Below are positions 45,281 to 55,109 of a DNA stretch of 64,000 bases, one piece after another (position 1 is the stretch's first letter; each line of letters starts with the position of its first letter). This stretch comes from Neoaquamicrobium microcysteis (lineage in GTDB: Bacteria; Pseudomonadota; Alphaproteobacteria; Rhizobiales; Rhizobiaceae). Position numbers and translations under genes: made by a program. The stretch is from assembly GCF_008180155.1 (NCBI RefSeq), contig NZ_VSZS01000065.1:186001-250000 (forward strand), read 5' to 3'. The notes under the pieces are model-generated. The model worked only from the letters and a program-made list of their open reading frames with translations. It was not told the origin of the DNA and searched no databases.

Positions 45281-46258
45281 ATGGCCAAAACCGCCTCGTC
45301 CGGTCTCGATCGCATTCTGACTCTCGAGCTGGTGCGCGTCACCGAGCGCGCGGCGGTTGCAGCCGCCAGGCTTCGCGGCCGGGGCGATGAGAAGGCGGCG
45401 GATCAGGTAGCAGTCGACGCGATGCGCTCCGAACTGAACCGCCTGCCGATTGCCGGCACGGTCGTCATCGGCGAGGGCGAGCGCGACGAGGCCCCAATGC
45501 TCTATATCGGCGAGGAGGTCGGCACCGGCGACGGCCCCGGCGTGGATATCGCGCTCGATCCGCTGGAAGGCACAACCATCTGCGCCAAGAACCTGCCGAA
45601 CTCGCTGGCCGTCATCGCCATCGCCGAGAAGGGCAGCCTGCTCTACGCGCCCGACGTCTACATGGACAAGCTGGCGATCGGGCCGGGCTATCCCAAGGGT
45701 GTGGTCGATATCGACGCGCCGGCTGTCGAGAATATCGAAAACCTCGCCAAGGCCAAGGGCGTGCCTGTCTCGGAGATCACGGCCTGCATTCTCGACCGGC
45801 CGCGCCACGCGCGCCTTATCGAGGCCGTGCGCGCGACGGGCGCCTCGATTCGACTCATAGGCGACGGCGACGTCGCTGGCGTGATCCACACCACTGATCC
45901 CGACGAGACCGGCATCGACATCTATCTTGGGACAGGTGGCGCGCCGGAAGGCGTTCTTGCGGCGGCGGCCCTGCGATGCATCGGCGGTCAGATGCAGGGA
46001 CGTCTCCAGCTCAACACGGACGACAAGGTTGCACGCGCAGCCAAGATGGGCATCGCCGACCCCAACAAGGTCTACGCGATGGAGGAGATGGCGCGAGGCG
46101 ATGTGCTTTTCGCGGCAACCGGCGTGACCGACGGCAACATGCTCGCCGGCGTCAAGTTTGGCCGCGATTCGATCCAGACCCATACGATCGTCATGCGTTC
46201 GTCCTCCGGCACGGTGCGCGAGATCAAGGCGCGCCATCAGGATCTGGACAAGTTCTGA
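45281..46258 (+). CDS. glpX: Class II fructose-1,6-bisphosphatase
   Basis: GlpX hydrolyses fructose-1,6-bisphosphate in gluconeogenesis. The 325-aa product carries the metal site motifs VVIGEGERDEAPM and ALDPLEGTTICAKNLPNS, and the C-terminal GGQMQGRLQLNTDD and ATGVTDGNML segments. The ATG at 45281 follows a CAGGAAC site; a longer frame from 45179 runs through the upstream gap. A 12-bp palindrome upstream suggests carbon-source control. RecJ follows after 60 bases. Confidence 0.95.
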   Translation: MAKTASSGLDRILTLELVRVTERAAVAAARLRGRGDEKAADQVAVDAMRSELNRLPIAGTVVIGEGERDEAPMLYIGEEVGTGDGPGVDIALDPLEGTTICAKNLPNSLAVIAIAEKGSLLYAPDVYMDKLAIGPGYPKGVVDIDAPAVENIENLAKAKGVPVSEITACILDRPRHARLIEAVRATGASIRLIGDGDVAGVIHTTDPDETGIDIYLGTGGAPEGVLAAAALRCIGGQMQGRLQLNTDDKVARAAKMGIADPNKVYAMEEMARGDVLFAATGVTDGNMLAGVKFGRDSIQTHTIVMRSSSGTVREIKARHQDLDKF

Positions 46259-46318
46259 TCCCGGCTTTGGCAACAGCCGCGATTGCGCCTAGGTTGGTGC
46301 GATGAACGCGGAGCGGGC

Positions 46319-48100
46319 ATGACGGAACGGCGCTATTTTCTCGACGTGCGCAAGTCGGCGCGGGGCCTTGCTTGGACGCACAGGCTCGACCAGCGGCAGG
46401 AGAACGTTGCGCTCGCCATCCGCCAGAGCCACGGCGTGCCGGACATCGTCGCTCGGGTTCTGGCGGGGCGCGGCGTGGCGCAAGACGACGCGATGCGGTT
46501 CCTCGATCCGACGATTCGCGATCTTCTGCCCGACCCGCTCTCCCTGACGGACATGGACAAGGCCGCCGCACGCATCGCCGAAGCGGTGATGCGGGGCGAG
46601 AAGGCCGCCATATTCGGCGACTACGACGTGGACGGCGCCTCGTCCGCCGCGCTGATGAAGCGGTTCTTCGACCACTATGGCGTCGAGGCCGAGATATACA
46701 TCCCGGACCGCATCTTCGAGGGCTACGGACCCAACCCGGATGCGATGCGCGATCTGGTTTCGCGCGGCGCACAGCTGATCGTCACGGTCGATTGCGGCAC
46801 CAACAGCGCCGCGTCTGTGGATGCGGCGAACGAGGCCGGAGCGCAGGTCGTCGTGCTCGACCACCATCAAGTCGGCGGCGCGCTGCCCGCCGCCGTCGCC
46901 GTGGTCAATCCCAACCGCGAGGACGACCTTTCCGGGCAGGGTCATCTGTGTGCGGCTGGCGTCGTCTTCGTCACGCTTGTGCGAACCGTGAGCCTGCTGC
47001 GCGAGCGCGGCTATGCCGGCAAGGCTCCGGACCTGCTCGGCTGGCTCGACCTCGTCGCGCTTGCGACCGTGTGCGATGTGGTGCCGCTTGTCGGCGTCAA
47101 TCGCGCCTTTGTGGTGAAAGGGCTCGTTGCGATGCGACGGCTCGGCAACGCGGGACTGGCCGCGCTTGCACGGGTCTCGCGCATCGGCGAGCCCCTCAAC
47201 CCCTACCATCTCAGCTTCATTCTCGGCCCTCGCATCAACGCCGGCGGACGTATCGGCGATGCCGCGCTGGGTAGCCGGCTTCTGGCCACGGACGACCCGG
47301 TCGAAGCGCGCACGATCGCAGAGCGATTGGACACGCTGAACCAGGAGCGGCAGGCGATAGAGCAGGTCATGCTTGAGGAAGCCCGCGCCGAAGCCGATGC
47401 GGAACTTGTCGTAGGAGATGGCCCGGCCATTATCGTCACCGCCCGTGAAAGCTGGCATCCAGGCGTTGTCGGCCTGCTCGCCGCGCGGCTGAAGGAACAC
47501 GCTCGTCGACCGGCCTTCGCCATCGCGTTCAACGCCAACGGCGTCGGGTCCGGCTCCGGCCGGTCGATCGCTGGTTTCGACCTCGGCCGGATGGTTCGGG
47601 AAGGGGTAGAACGCGGCCTGCTCGTTAAGGGCGGCGGCCACGCGATGGCGGCCGGCATCACGGTTGAAAAGCCGAAGCTCGGCGAACTCCGCGCGTTTTT
47701 CGAAGAGTGGGCGCAGGACGAAATTTCCCGGCTTCGCCACGAAGAAACGCTGGAGATCGACGCGGCGCTCTCAGCCGATGGCGCGACCTTCGATCTGCTG
47801 GATGCGCTGGAAAGTGCGGGGCCATTTGGCGCGGGGCATGCGCAGCCATTGCTGGTGCTGCCGCGCCATACGCTGGCTGATGCCCGTCAGGTCGGCGTCA
47901 ATCACATTCGTGTGGATTTGCGCTCGCAGACGGGCTCGCGACTTCAGGCGATGGCGTTCCGCGCGGCCGACACAGACCTCGGCAATTTCCTGTTCGCCAG
48001 TCGTGGACGCACGGTTCACGTAGCCGGAAGCGTCTCATCGAATTGGTGGAACGGCACCCGCTCGGTGCAGTTCAGGGTCGTCGACGCGGCTTTGGCTTAG
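46319..48100 (+). CDS. recJ: Single-stranded-DNA-specific exonuclease RecJ
   Basis: RecJ degrades single-stranded DNA 5' to 3' in recombination and mismatch repair. The 593-aa protein has the DHH-family motifs in order: IFGDYDVDGASSAALM, VTVDCGTNS, VVLDHHQVGG, GWLDLVALATVCDVVP, LGPRINAGGRIGDA and GGGHAMAAGIT of the DHHA1 domain. The ATG at 46319 gives the normal N terminus. Its stop overlaps the stop of the convergent patatin gene by three bases, so no terminator separates them. Confidence 0.96.
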   Translation: MTERRYFLDVRKSARGLAWTHRLDQRQENVALAIRQSHGVPDIVARVLAGRGVAQDDAMRFLDPTIRDLLPDPLSLTDMDKAAARIAEAVMRGEKAAIFGDYDVDGASSAALMKRFFDHYGVEAEIYIPDRIFEGYGPNPDAMRDLVSRGAQLIVTVDCGTNSAASVDAANEAGAQVVVLDHHQVGGALPAAVAVVNPNREDDLSGQGHLCAAGVVFVTLVRTVSLLRERGYAGKAPDLLGWLDLVALATVCDVVPLVGVNRAFVVKGLVAMRRLGNAGLAALARVSRIGEPLNPYHLSFILGPRINAGGRIGDAALGSRLLATDDPVEARTIAERLDTLNQERQAIEQVMLEEARAEADAELVVGDGPAIIVTARESWHPGVVGLLAARLKEHARRPAFAIAFNANGVGSGSGRSIAGFDLGRMVREGVERGLLVKGGGHAMAAGITVEKPKLGELRAFFEEWAQDEISRLRHEETLEIDAALSADGATFDLLDALESAGPFGAGHAQPLLVLPRHTLADARQVGVNHIRVDLRSQTGSRLQAMAFRAADTDLGNFLFASRGRTVHVAGSVSSNWWNGTRSVQFRVVDAALA

Positions 48101-49062
48101 CCGAGTACGGTTTGCAGACGTTCGAGTTCGCCGAGCTGCGCCTTGGTCACCTCATAACCGAGGCGGATCGCCTCGTCCGCGCGGTGGAACTCGGTAAGGC
48201 CGATGTGGCCGAGTTTCGGCAGCAGCGACAGGTCTGGCGGATCGCCGGCCATGCGAGCTCGCGAGATGCGGTCCTGGATGATGTTGAAGGCCTCGACCAT
48301 GACGCCGGTTATGCCGAGGCGCGCCTCGCGCTCGCTCGGCCCCTTGTCGACCACCAGTTCGTTATCGCCGGCCTCGGGACCATCGGCGCTGTGCTTGATT
48401 ACGGCGGCGCGGCCGAACAGGTCGTAGTGCAGGTTCACGGCCACGACCAGCGGCTGCTCGTGCGCGCGGCAGACTGAAACCGGAACCGGGTTGACCAGTG
48501 CGCCGTCCACCAGCACCCGCTTGTTGCAGGCGACCGGTTCGAACACGCCTGGCAGGGCGTAGGAAGCGCGCATGGCCGTAATCAGCGAGCCGCTGGACAG
48601 CCAGATTTCGTGGCCGGTGCGGATTTCGGCTGCAACGCAGACGAACGGCTTGGGAAGATCGGCAAAGGTGATGCCCGCCATATGCTGCTGCATCCGCGCA
48701 GTCAGCTTCATGCCGCCGAACAGTCCGTTGCCGCCGAGATGCAGGTCGAGCAAGCCGAACATGCGGCGCTTCGTCAGCGATCTTGCGAATTCTTCCAGTT
48801 CGTCCAGCTTGCCGGCAAGATAGCAGCCGCCGACGAGCGCTCCGATGGAGGTGCCGGCGATCATGTCGATCTGGATGCCGGCCTCGTCGAGGGCACGCAG
48901 CACGCCGATATGCGCCCAACCGCGCGCCGCGCCGCCGCCAAGTGCCAACGAGATGCCGGACTTCTTGACAGGCTTCGGCTCCAAAATTACCGGCTCGGCG
49001 GGAAGGTCTCCACCGTTCCCCCCTTCGTGCCTGCTACGCAGCGACGCCCATTCGAGCATCAT
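48097..49062 (-). CDS. Patatin-like phospholipase (RssA-type)
   Basis: Patatin-fold proteins are Ser-Asp dyad lipid acyl hydrolases. The 321-aa product shows the oxyanion motif LALGGGAARGWAHIGVL, the nucleophile elbow in AGTSIGALVGG and the catalytic Asp in LVDGALVNPVPV. No signal peptide is seen, so it is probably cytoplasmic. GGGAG precedes the tandem ATGs. It is the last gene of a folE-hisI-patatin row on the minus strand, 84 bases after hisI. The lipid substrate is unknown. Confidence 0.88.
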   Translation of the reverse strand: MMLEWASLRSRHEGGNGGDLPAEPVILEPKPVKKSGISLALGGGAARGWAHIGVLRALDEAGIQIDMIAGTSIGALVGGCYLAGKLDELEEFARSLTKRRMFGLLDLHLGGNGLFGGMKLTARMQQHMAGITFADLPKPFVCVAAEIRTGHEIWLSSGSLITAMRASYALPGVFEPVACNKRVLVDGALVNPVPVSVCRAHEQPLVVAVNLHYDLFGRAAVIKHSADGPEAGDNELVVDKGPSEREARLGITGVMVEAFNIIQDRISRARMAGDPPDLSLLPKLGHIGLTEFHRADEAIRLGYEVTKAQLGELERLQTVLG

Positions 49063-49146
49063 ACATACTCCCTATCCCCGAACGACTTATACGCCGCGGG
49101 TCGTATCGAAATGATGAATCTCTGAGGAGAGGCGGAAGGTGCTGGT

Positions 49147-49596
49147 TCAGGCCTTGTCCGCATAGACTTCGGCGGGGTCGAAACGCGCCGTGTCGCCATC
49201 CATGACCAAAGCCACATTCCCATCCTCGAACCTGACCGTCCTGTAAAAGCAGGAACGCCGCCCAGTGTGACAGGTTGCATCATGCCCGGCTACTTCCACT
49301 TTCAGCCAGACAACATCCTGATCGCAGTCCGTCTTTAGTTCTAGGACGCGCTGAACGTTCCCCGATGTCTCACCCTTCTTCCACAGCTTCCCTCGGGAAC
49401 GTGACCAGAAGTGGGCGATACCGGTTTCCATGGTGAGCGACAGGGCGTCGGTATTCATGTGCGCGACCATCAGCAACGCACCGTCGCCGGCGTCCGTCAC
49501 GACGGCCGTGATGAGGCCATCGCGGTCGAAACGCGGCGTGAATGCCGCGCCCTCTTCGAGCGCGGCCTTGTCCTGGGGCGGGGAGGCGAAGTTCAT
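49147..49596 (-). CDS. hisI: Phosphoribosyl-AMP cyclohydrolase
   Basis: HisI opens the purine ring of phosphoribosyl-AMP in histidine synthesis. The 149-aa protein contains [20 protein letters not shown] in the first half, [17 protein letters not shown], and the zinc/magnesium ligands in [15 protein letters not shown] and [10 protein letters not shown]. It is monofunctional; no HisE domain is fused. It starts ten bases after the folE stop and is probably co-transcribed. The other his genes are not in the window. Confidence 0.95.
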   Translation of the reverse strand: MNFASPPQDKAALEEGAAFTPRFDRDGLITAVVTDAGDGALLMVAHMNTDALSLTMETGIAHFWSRSRGKLWKKGETSGNVQRVLELKTDCDQDVVWLKVEVAGHDATCHTGRRSCFYRTVRFEDGNVALVMDGDTARFDPAEVYADKA

Positions 49597-49606
49597 GTGG
49601 AAGCAA

Positions 49607-50275
49607 TCAGGCCGGGAAGCCGCGAACCATCATCATGAAGCGGGCCTGCTCTTCCGGATGATCCTTGAACGTGCCCGTGAACGTGGTCGTCAACGTGGTC
49701 GAGCCCTGCTTGCGGATGCCGCGCATCGCCATGCACATGTGCTCGGCTTCAAGCATCACGGCCACGCCGCGCGGGTTCAACACGTCCTGTATCACGCCGG
49801 CGATCTGCGCCGTCATCGCTTCCTGCGTCTGGAGGCGATGCGCGAAGATATCCACGGTGCGCGCGATCTTGGACAGGCCCACGACCTTGCCGTCCGGCAG
49901 GTACGCCACATGCGCCTTGCCGATGATGGGCACCATATGGTGCTCGCAGTGCGAGTGAAACGTGATGTCTCGCACCAGCACCATGTCGTCGTAGCCCTCG
50001 ACCTCCTCGAAGGTGCGGCCGAGTTCGTCTGCCGGGCACTGGTCGTAGCCCGAGAACATCTCGCGGTAGGCTTTGGCCACGCGCTTGGGCGTATCGACCA
50101 GACCTTCGCGGTCAGGGCTGTCACCGGTCCAGCGCAACAGTGTGCGAACGGCGGCTTCGACCTCGGCCTGGCTGGGGCGGTCGGTGACCGGCTTTTCCAT
50201 ATAGTCTGGTTTGGCCGGCGCAGCAGGCTGCGTATTGTCCGGGCGCGGCGGAAAGTTCTTCACGACGGCATCCAT
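49607..50275 (-). CDS. folE: GTP cyclohydrolase I
   Basis: FolE converts GTP to dihydroneopterin triphosphate, the first step of folate synthesis. The 222-aa zinc enzyme has [17 protein letters not shown], the zinc site [21 protein letters not shown] (two parts, [10 protein letters not shown] and GKAHVAYLP), the second Cys in [15 protein letters not shown] and a [10 protein letters not shown] end. The N-terminal 30 residues are Pro-rich and variable. Its 5' region carries a seven-base-pair hairpin (50293-50312). It is divergent from the NifU-N-like gene. Confidence 0.96.
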   Translation of the reverse strand: MDAVVKNFPPRPDNTQPAAPAKPDYMEKPVTDRPSQAEVEAAVRTLLRWTGDSPDREGLVDTPKRVAKAYREMFSGYDQCPADELGRTFEEVEGYDDMVLVRDITFHSHCEHHMVPIIGKAHVAYLPDGKVVGLSKIARTVDIFAHRLQTQEAMTAQIAGVIQDVLNPRGVAVMLEAEHMCMAMRGIRKQGSTTLTTTFTGTFKDHPEEQARFMMMVRGFPA

Positions 50276-50292
50276 GAAAGGCGTCTCCCGTA

Positions 50293-50312
50293 GTCCCTTT
50301 CTACGAAGGGAC
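50293..50312 (-). promoter_or_regulatory. Hairpin in the folE 5' leader
   Basis: GTCCCTT (50293-50299) and AAGGGAC (50306-50312) are perfect inverted copies around TCTACG, 17 bases before the folE start on the minus strand. It could fold in the leader RNA or be a DNA operator. There is no match to a riboswitch that I recognise. Confidence 0.3.
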
Positions 50313-50514
50313 GAGTTGAACGGACCACAGCCTTTCGCGGATTTTCAGCTTCATCTGAACGTTCCGGAAGCGGCGTGCATTCCCCCTGAGGCCGCGGGCG
50401 TTTTGCCCGGCTTGTGGCCGGCAGGGTCACGCCATTATATATGTGGCCGTACGACGATTGGAAGACGCGGAAGCGGCAAACCATCCTCTTCGCGCGCCCT
50501 GAAAGCGGAAAACC

Positions 50515-50961
50515 ATGATAAACGATGTCTACAACGCGAAAATTCTGGGCTTTGCCGGAAACATCGCGCGCATCGGCCGTCTGGAAAACCCCGATGCGAC
50601 CGCCACGGCCCATTCCAAGTTGTGTGGCTCAACCGTGGTCGTCGACATTCGCATGGATGGCGATGTGGTTACCGATTTCGCCCATGACGTGAAAGCCTGC
50701 GCATTGGGGCAGGCGTCCTCTTCGATCATGGCGCAGCATGTCGTCGGCGCCACGGCGGCCGAGTTGCGTTCGGTGCGCGATACCATGCTCCGGATGCTCA
50801 AGGAGAACGGCGCGCCGCCGAACGGCCGCTTCGAGGATCTGAAATATCTGGAGCCCGTCCGCGACTACAAGGCACGCCACGCCTCCACCATGCTCACCTT
50901 CGACGCGGTGGTCGACGCCATCGGGCAGATCGAGAAGAAGCGCGCCGAAGCGGCGGCGTGA
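50515..50961 (+). CDS. NifU-N/IscU-like protein with a degenerate cluster site
   Basis: The 148-aa protein has the NifU N-terminal (IscU) fold. Two of the three cluster cysteines are present: C37 in KLCGSTVVVD and C62 in KACALGQASSS. The third, expected after His in the final helix, is Ala (RHAST, A123), and the Asp that normally follows the first cysteine is Ser39. Standard scaffold function is therefore doubtful; a delivery or regulatory role is possible. It starts 239 bases from divergent folE and is followed by yidD after seven bases. Confidence 0.85.
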   Translation: MINDVYNAKILGFAGNIARIGRLENPDATATAHSKLCGSTVVVDIRMDGDVVTDFAHDVKACALGQASSSIMAQHVVGATAAELRSVRDTMLRMLKENGAPPNGRFEDLKYLEPVRDYKARHASTMLTFDAVVDAIGQIEKKRAEAAA

Positions 50962-50968
50962 ACCGAGC

Positions 50969-51307
50969 ATGAAATCCGGAACCAGAAACTACTCAGGCCC
51001 GTGGCGGAGGACGCCCGGCCGCGTGTTCGGCACAGCGCTCGTGCGCCTCTACCAGCTCACGCTTTCGGGCTTTGTAGGCAACTCCTGCCGCCATTTTCCG
51101 ACCTGCTCCGAATATGCCTATGAGGCAGTCGCGCGCCACGGCCTCTGGGCCGGAGGATGGATGGGCTTGTTTCGCTTCGCCCGCTGCGGGCCGGGCGGCA
51201 CCCACGGCGTGGACCTGGTGCCGGAGCGGCTCGAACATCGATACGTCTGGTACGCGCCATGGCGCTATTGGTGGATAGCCGCCAGGTCACGGACCGCGAC
51301 GGACTGA
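50969..51307 (+). CDS. yidD: Membrane protein insertion efficiency factor YidD
   Basis: YidD is a small membrane-associated protein that assists YidC-dependent insertion. The 112-aa product contains the conserved cysteines of the family in GNSCRHFPTCSEYAYEAVARHG (read as SCRHFPTCSEYA plus EAVARHG) and RFARCGPGGTHGVDLVP, behind the LVRLYQLTLSGF helix. It is seven bases downstream of the NifU-N-like gene. In rhizobia this pair commonly precedes thrS, as here. Confidence 0.94.
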   Translation: MKSGTRNYSGPWRRTPGRVFGTALVRLYQLTLSGFVGNSCRHFPTCSEYAYEAVARHGLWAGGWMGLFRFARCGPGGTHGVDLVPERLEHRYVWYAPWRYWWIAARSRTATD

Positions 51308-51419
51308 CGCCGGACGGCTTTACGCAGGGCGTCGATGCGGTTAAACACCGCTGCCGCCGGGCGCACCCGGCAATTTTCACCACCTGCGTTCGTTTGCAGG
51401 ACTGGATAGGAGAATCCAC

Positions 51420-53402
51420 ATGACTTCCGTTTCCCTCACATTTCCCGATGGTTCCGTCCGCGAATACGACGCGGCGATGACCGGTGCCGCGTTGGCCGAA
51501 TCCATCTCCAAATCGCTGGTCAAGAAGGCCGTGGCCTACGCCGTCGATGGCATGCTGCGCGATCTCTCCGATCCGCTCGGTGTATCCGGCAAGGTCGAGA
51601 TCGTCACTCGCGACGACCCGCGCGCGCTGGAGCTGATCCGGCACGACACCGCCCACGTGCTGGCCGAAGCGGTGCAGGAGCTGTGGCCGGGAACGCAGGT
51701 GACCATCGGTCCCGTGATCGAGAACGGTTTCTACTACGACTTCGCGCGCAACGAGCCCTTCACGCCCGAGGATTTCCCGGTCATCGAAAAGAAGATGCGC
51801 GAGATCATAGGACGCAACAAGCCTTTCACCAGAGAGGTATGGGATCGCGATCGGGCAAAGCAGGTGTTCCGCGACAAGGGCGAGGCCTACAAGGTCGAAC
51901 TGATCGATGCGATTCCCGAGGGGCAGGATCTCAAGATCTACTACCAGGGCGACTGGTTCGACCTTTGCCGCGGGCCGCACATGGCGTCGACAGGCCAGAT
52001 CGGCAATGCCTTCAAGCTGATGAAGGTTGCCGGCGCATACTGGCGCGGCGATTCCAACAACCCCATGCTGACGCGCATCTACGGGACGGCCTGGGCCGAT
52101 CAGGCACAGCTCGACCAATACCTCCACATGCTAGAGGAAGCGGAGAAGCGCGACCATCGCCGCCTCGGCCGGGAGATGGACCTGTTCCATTTCCAGGAGG
52201 AGGGGCCGGGCGTCGTCTTCTGGCACTCCAAGGGCTGGCGCATGTTCCAGACGCTGACATCCTATATGCGCCGAAGGCTGGCGGCCGATTATGAGGAAGT
52301 GAATGCACCGCAGGTGCTCAACCATTCGCTGTGGGAGACCTCCGGCCACTGGGGCTGGTACAAGGAGAACATGTTCGCCGTGCAGTCGGCAGGCGACGAG
52401 GCCGAGGACAAGCGCGTCTTCGCGCTCAAGCCGATGAACTGCCCCGGCCATGTCGAAATCTTCAAGCACGGACTGAAGTCCTATCGCGAGCTGCCAATCC
52501 GACTTGCGGAGTTCGGCGCGGTGCATCGTTACGAGCCGTCCGGCGCCCTGCATGGGCTGATGCGCGTTCGCGGATTCACACAGGACGACGCGCACATCTT
52601 CTGCACCGAGCAGCAGATGGCCGACGAGTGCCTGAAGATCAACGACCTGATCCTCTCCGTCTACGAGGATTTTGGTTTTGACGAGATCGTGGTCAAGCTT
52701 TCGACGCGGCCTGAGAAGCGCGTCGGCTCAGATGCGCTCTGGGATCGCGCGGAAGCGGTGATGATGGATGTCCTCAAGACCATCGAGGCGCAGTCAGGAG
52801 GCCGCATCAAGACCGGCATTCTGCCGGGCGAGGGGGCGTTCTACGGTCCGAAGTTCGAATACACGCTGCGTGACGCCATCGGCCGTGAGTGGCAGTGCGG
52901 GACGACACAGGTCGATTTCAACCTGCCGGAGCGGTTCGGCGCGTTCTATATCGACGCCGATTCGGAGAAGAAGCAGCCGGTGATGATCCACCGCGCCATC
53001 TGCGGCTCGATGGAGCGGTTCCTCGGCATCCTGATCGAGAATTTCGCCGGGCACTTCCCGCTCTGGTTCGCGCCGGTGCAGGTCGTGGTCGCCACAATCA
53101 CCTCCGACGCCGACGACTATGCGGCGCGCGTGGTCGCGAAGCTGAAGGCCGCCGGGATTCTGGCGGAAGCCGACCTGCGCAACGAGAAGATCAACTACAA
53201 GGTCCGCGAGCATTCGCTGGCCAAGGTTCCGGTCATTCTGGTTTGCGGTCGTCGCGAGGCGGAGGAGGGAAGCGTCAACGTGCGCCGGCTGGGATCGCGC
53301 GATCAGGAAGCGATGACGCTGGATGCCGCGTTGCGCATGCTGGTGGAGGAAGCGACGCCGCCCGACGTAAAGCGCGCGCGAAAGATCGCCGAAGCGGCCT
53401 GA
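51420..53402 (+). CDS. thrS: Threonine--tRNA ligase
   Basis: ThrS is a class II synthetase with editing of mischarged serine. The 660-aa enzyme begins with a TGS domain ([19 protein letters not shown]), then the N2 editing domain with [20 protein letters not shown], the catalytic core ([15 protein letters not shown] with a zinc-binding Cys, and [31 protein letters not shown] in two parts) and an anticodon-binding domain. TAGGAG lies upstream of the ATG. A 112-base gap separates it from yidD; no T-box is expected or seen. Confidence 0.97.
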   Translation: MTSVSLTFPDGSVREYDAAMTGAALAESISKSLVKKAVAYAVDGMLRDLSDPLGVSGKVEIVTRDDPRALELIRHDTAHVLAEAVQELWPGTQVTIGPVIENGFYYDFARNEPFTPEDFPVIEKKMREIIGRNKPFTREVWDRDRAKQVFRDKGEAYKVELIDAIPEGQDLKIYYQGDWFDLCRGPHMASTGQIGNAFKLMKVAGAYWRGDSNNPMLTRIYGTAWADQAQLDQYLHMLEEAEKRDHRRLGREMDLFHFQEEGPGVVFWHSKGWRMFQTLTSYMRRRLAADYEEVNAPQVLNHSLWETSGHWGWYKENMFAVQSAGDEAEDKRVFALKPMNCPGHVEIFKHGLKSYRELPIRLAEFGAVHRYEPSGALHGLMRVRGFTQDDAHIFCTEQQMADECLKINDLILSVYEDFGFDEIVVKLSTRPEKRVGSDALWDRAEAVMMDVLKTIEAQSGGRIKTGILPGEGAFYGPKFEYTLRDAIGREWQCGTTQVDFNLPERFGAFYIDADSEKKQPVMIHRAICGSMERFLGILIENFAGHFPLWFAPVQVVVATITSDADDYAARVVAKLKAAGILAEADLRNEKINYKVREHSLAKVPVILVCGRREAEEGSVNVRRLGSRDQEAMTLDAALRMLVEEATPPDVKRARKIAEAA

Positions 53403-53427
53403 GCTCAAACGTGATCCGTGAAATGGG

Positions 53428-53453
53428 AAGGGCAGGCGTTTCGTCTGCCCTTT
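53428..53453. terminator. Hairpin between thrS and the convergent gene
   Basis: AAGGGCAG (53428-53435) and CTGCCCTT (53445-53452) form an eight-base-pair stem with a nine-base loop and a short T run on the plus strand. It is weaker than the other terminators here. Confidence 0.55.
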
Positions 53454-53459
53454 CGCGTT

Positions 53460-54407
53460 CTACTCGCCGTTTTCCTCGACGGCGAGCACTTCGACATCCT
53501 GATTGCGCCCGGCCACGACCTTGAAATCGCGCTGGTAGATGCGGTCGCGGTTCTTGGCGACGATGGCGTAGTCGCCTTCGGCCAGCACCATAGACGCAAA
53601 CGCGCCAACGCTCTCGCGCACGATGTCGCCCGAATCGGTTAGGACCGCCCAGGACGTATCGGCAATGGCCTCGCCGCCGCTCTCTCGTACCAGCTTGAGC
53701 GTGAGTTCGGCAGCCTTGTGCTCCACAGTCGCCTCGGTCAGCTTGCCGGCCTCCACATGAATGTCGGAGCGGATGACGGCGTTGACGGCTCCGTAAGTCG
53801 ATACGACGTGATAGGTGCCGGAGTTGAGCCGCACCACGCTGTTGGGGCTGACGTCGGGGACAATCAGCGGCCGCTCGCCCGTCGCATCCGGCTGCTCCTC
53901 GTAAATCGAGAATTTGAGCTTGCCTGCGGCGATGCGCTGGCCGTCCGACAGCACTGCGTCAAGCTTCAGCCCACCAGCGTCCAGAACGATCGATTCGGTA
54001 CGCGCGCCGCGATCGACCGTGATGCGCTTGGTGGCGCCGGCACGGCCGAAGGAAGCGTGAACCAGATAGCTGCCCGGATCGAGCATGAAGACGCCCGAGC
54101 CACCCTGTGCCGAGGCAACCAATGGCAATTTGCCTTCCTCGTCAGCTTCAGGCCTGAACACACGCCAGACCAGACCGCGCGAGATCGCGGGCCCTTCCTC
54201 TGTCAAATGAGCGGAGAGCGTGACCTCACCTTCGCCCGCCGTCGCGAGCGGCCCTTGCGTGGTGGGCGGCGCAAAACTGGAAAGGCCCGGAACCTCCAGG
54301 CCGTCGAGTACATCCGGCTCTTCCTGCGCTGCGGCCGAAAAAACGGTAAGCACAAGCGCTGCGGCCACCATCGTTCTGGTGAACAGTCTGGAAACGTCCC
54401 CTGTCAT
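53460..54407 (-). CDS. Secreted protein with three tandem beta-rich repeats
   Basis: I do not recognise this 315-aa protein by name. It has a signal peptide (about residues 1-27, ending SAAAQ). After an acidic Pro-rich stretch come three tandem units of about 85 residues (roughly 61-146, 147-234 and 235-311). Each contains a turn of the form L-x(2)-G-x-Y-x-V followed by a strand and V-x(2)-G: MLDPGSYLVHASF, RLNSGTYHVVSTY, VLAEGDYAIVAKN. The pattern suggests three beta-sandwich modules facing the periplasm. The ATG at 54407 is chosen because the signal peptide starts there. It is divergent from a nitroreductase gene. Confidence 0.8.
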   Translation of the reverse strand: MTGDVSRLFTRTMVAAALVLTVFSAAAQEEPDVLDGLEVPGLSSFAPPTTQGPLATAGEGEVTLSAHLTEEGPAISRGLVWRVFRPEADEEGKLPLVASAQGGSGVFMLDPGSYLVHASFGRAGATKRITVDRGARTESIVLDAGGLKLDAVLSDGQRIAAGKLKFSIYEEQPDATGERPLIVPDVSPNSVVRLNSGTYHVVSTYGAVNAVIRSDIHVEAGKLTEATVEHKAAELTLKLVRESGGEAIADTSWAVLTDSGDIVRESVGAFASMVLAEGDYAIVAKNRDRIYQRDFKVVAGRNQDVEVLAVEENGE

Positions 54408-54521
54408 GTCTTGCGTTGAAGCCCAGGGCGGTGGCAATTTCAAGGCGCAAAATTCGCATTCGTCAGGCATCCGGCTCCCCGTCGGTACCCAGTTTTTCGT
54501 ATCGTATCGCAGGAGTAGCTC

Positions 54522-55106
54522 TTGTCCTCACCCTTCATCGACTTCATGCTGGCGCGAAAATCCGCGCCTATCCCAGAACTAAAGGAGCCGGCACCCTCCG
54601 ATTCGCAGATCGAGACGATGCTTACCATCGCGTCGCGGGTGCCCGATCACGGCCGTCTGGAGCCGTGGCGCTTCATCCTTTATCGCGGCGACGCACGGCA
54701 ACGCGTCGGCGAGTTACTCACCGCACGTGCCGAGGAACGCGAGGGCGCGCTGAACGATGGCCGCCGCCAGCAGGAACTGACGCGCTTTTCGCGCGCGCCG
54801 CTGGTTATCGGCGTCGTATCGGTGCCCCGCGACAACCCCAAGATTCCTCGATGGGAGATGTTCCTTTCGGGTGCGGCGGCTGCGATGAATCTCGTACTGG
54901 CCGCCAACGCCCTTGGATACGGCACGAATTGGATCACGAACTGGTATTCCGACGATGAGGAGGGGCGGCGCATACTGGGCCTCGCGCCTCAGGAGCGTGT
55001 CGTGGGCTTCGTCCACATAGGAACTTTCGAGGGCAACGCTTTCGAGCGGCCACGCCCGGACGTTAAGTCGCTATATTCCGATTATTCAGGGCCTTACGAA
55101 GGATAG
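54522..55106 (+). CDS. Nitroreductase-family flavoprotein (YdjA-like)
   Basis: The 194-aa product belongs to the FMN-dependent nitroreductase family. It has RVPDHGRLEPWRFILYRG (FMN-binding region near residue 40), a central segment with FLSGAAAAMNLVLAANALGYG, and a C-terminal RVVGFVHIGT strand. The single-domain length of about 190 fits the YdjA subgroup. The start is TTG at 54522, supported by AGGAG six bases upstream. A flavin reductase gene follows after three bases, suggesting a shared flavin/redox role; the substrate is unknown. Confidence 0.88.
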   Translation: MSSPFIDFMLARKSAPIPELKEPAPSDSQIETMLTIASRVPDHGRLEPWRFILYRGDARQRVGELLTARAEEREGALNDGRRQQELTRFSRAPLVIGVVSVPRDNPKIPRWEMFLSGAAAAMNLVLAANALGYGTNWITNWYSDDEEGRRILGLAPQERVVGFVHIGTFEGNAFERPRPDVKSLYSDYSGPYEG

Positions 55107-55109
55107 ATC

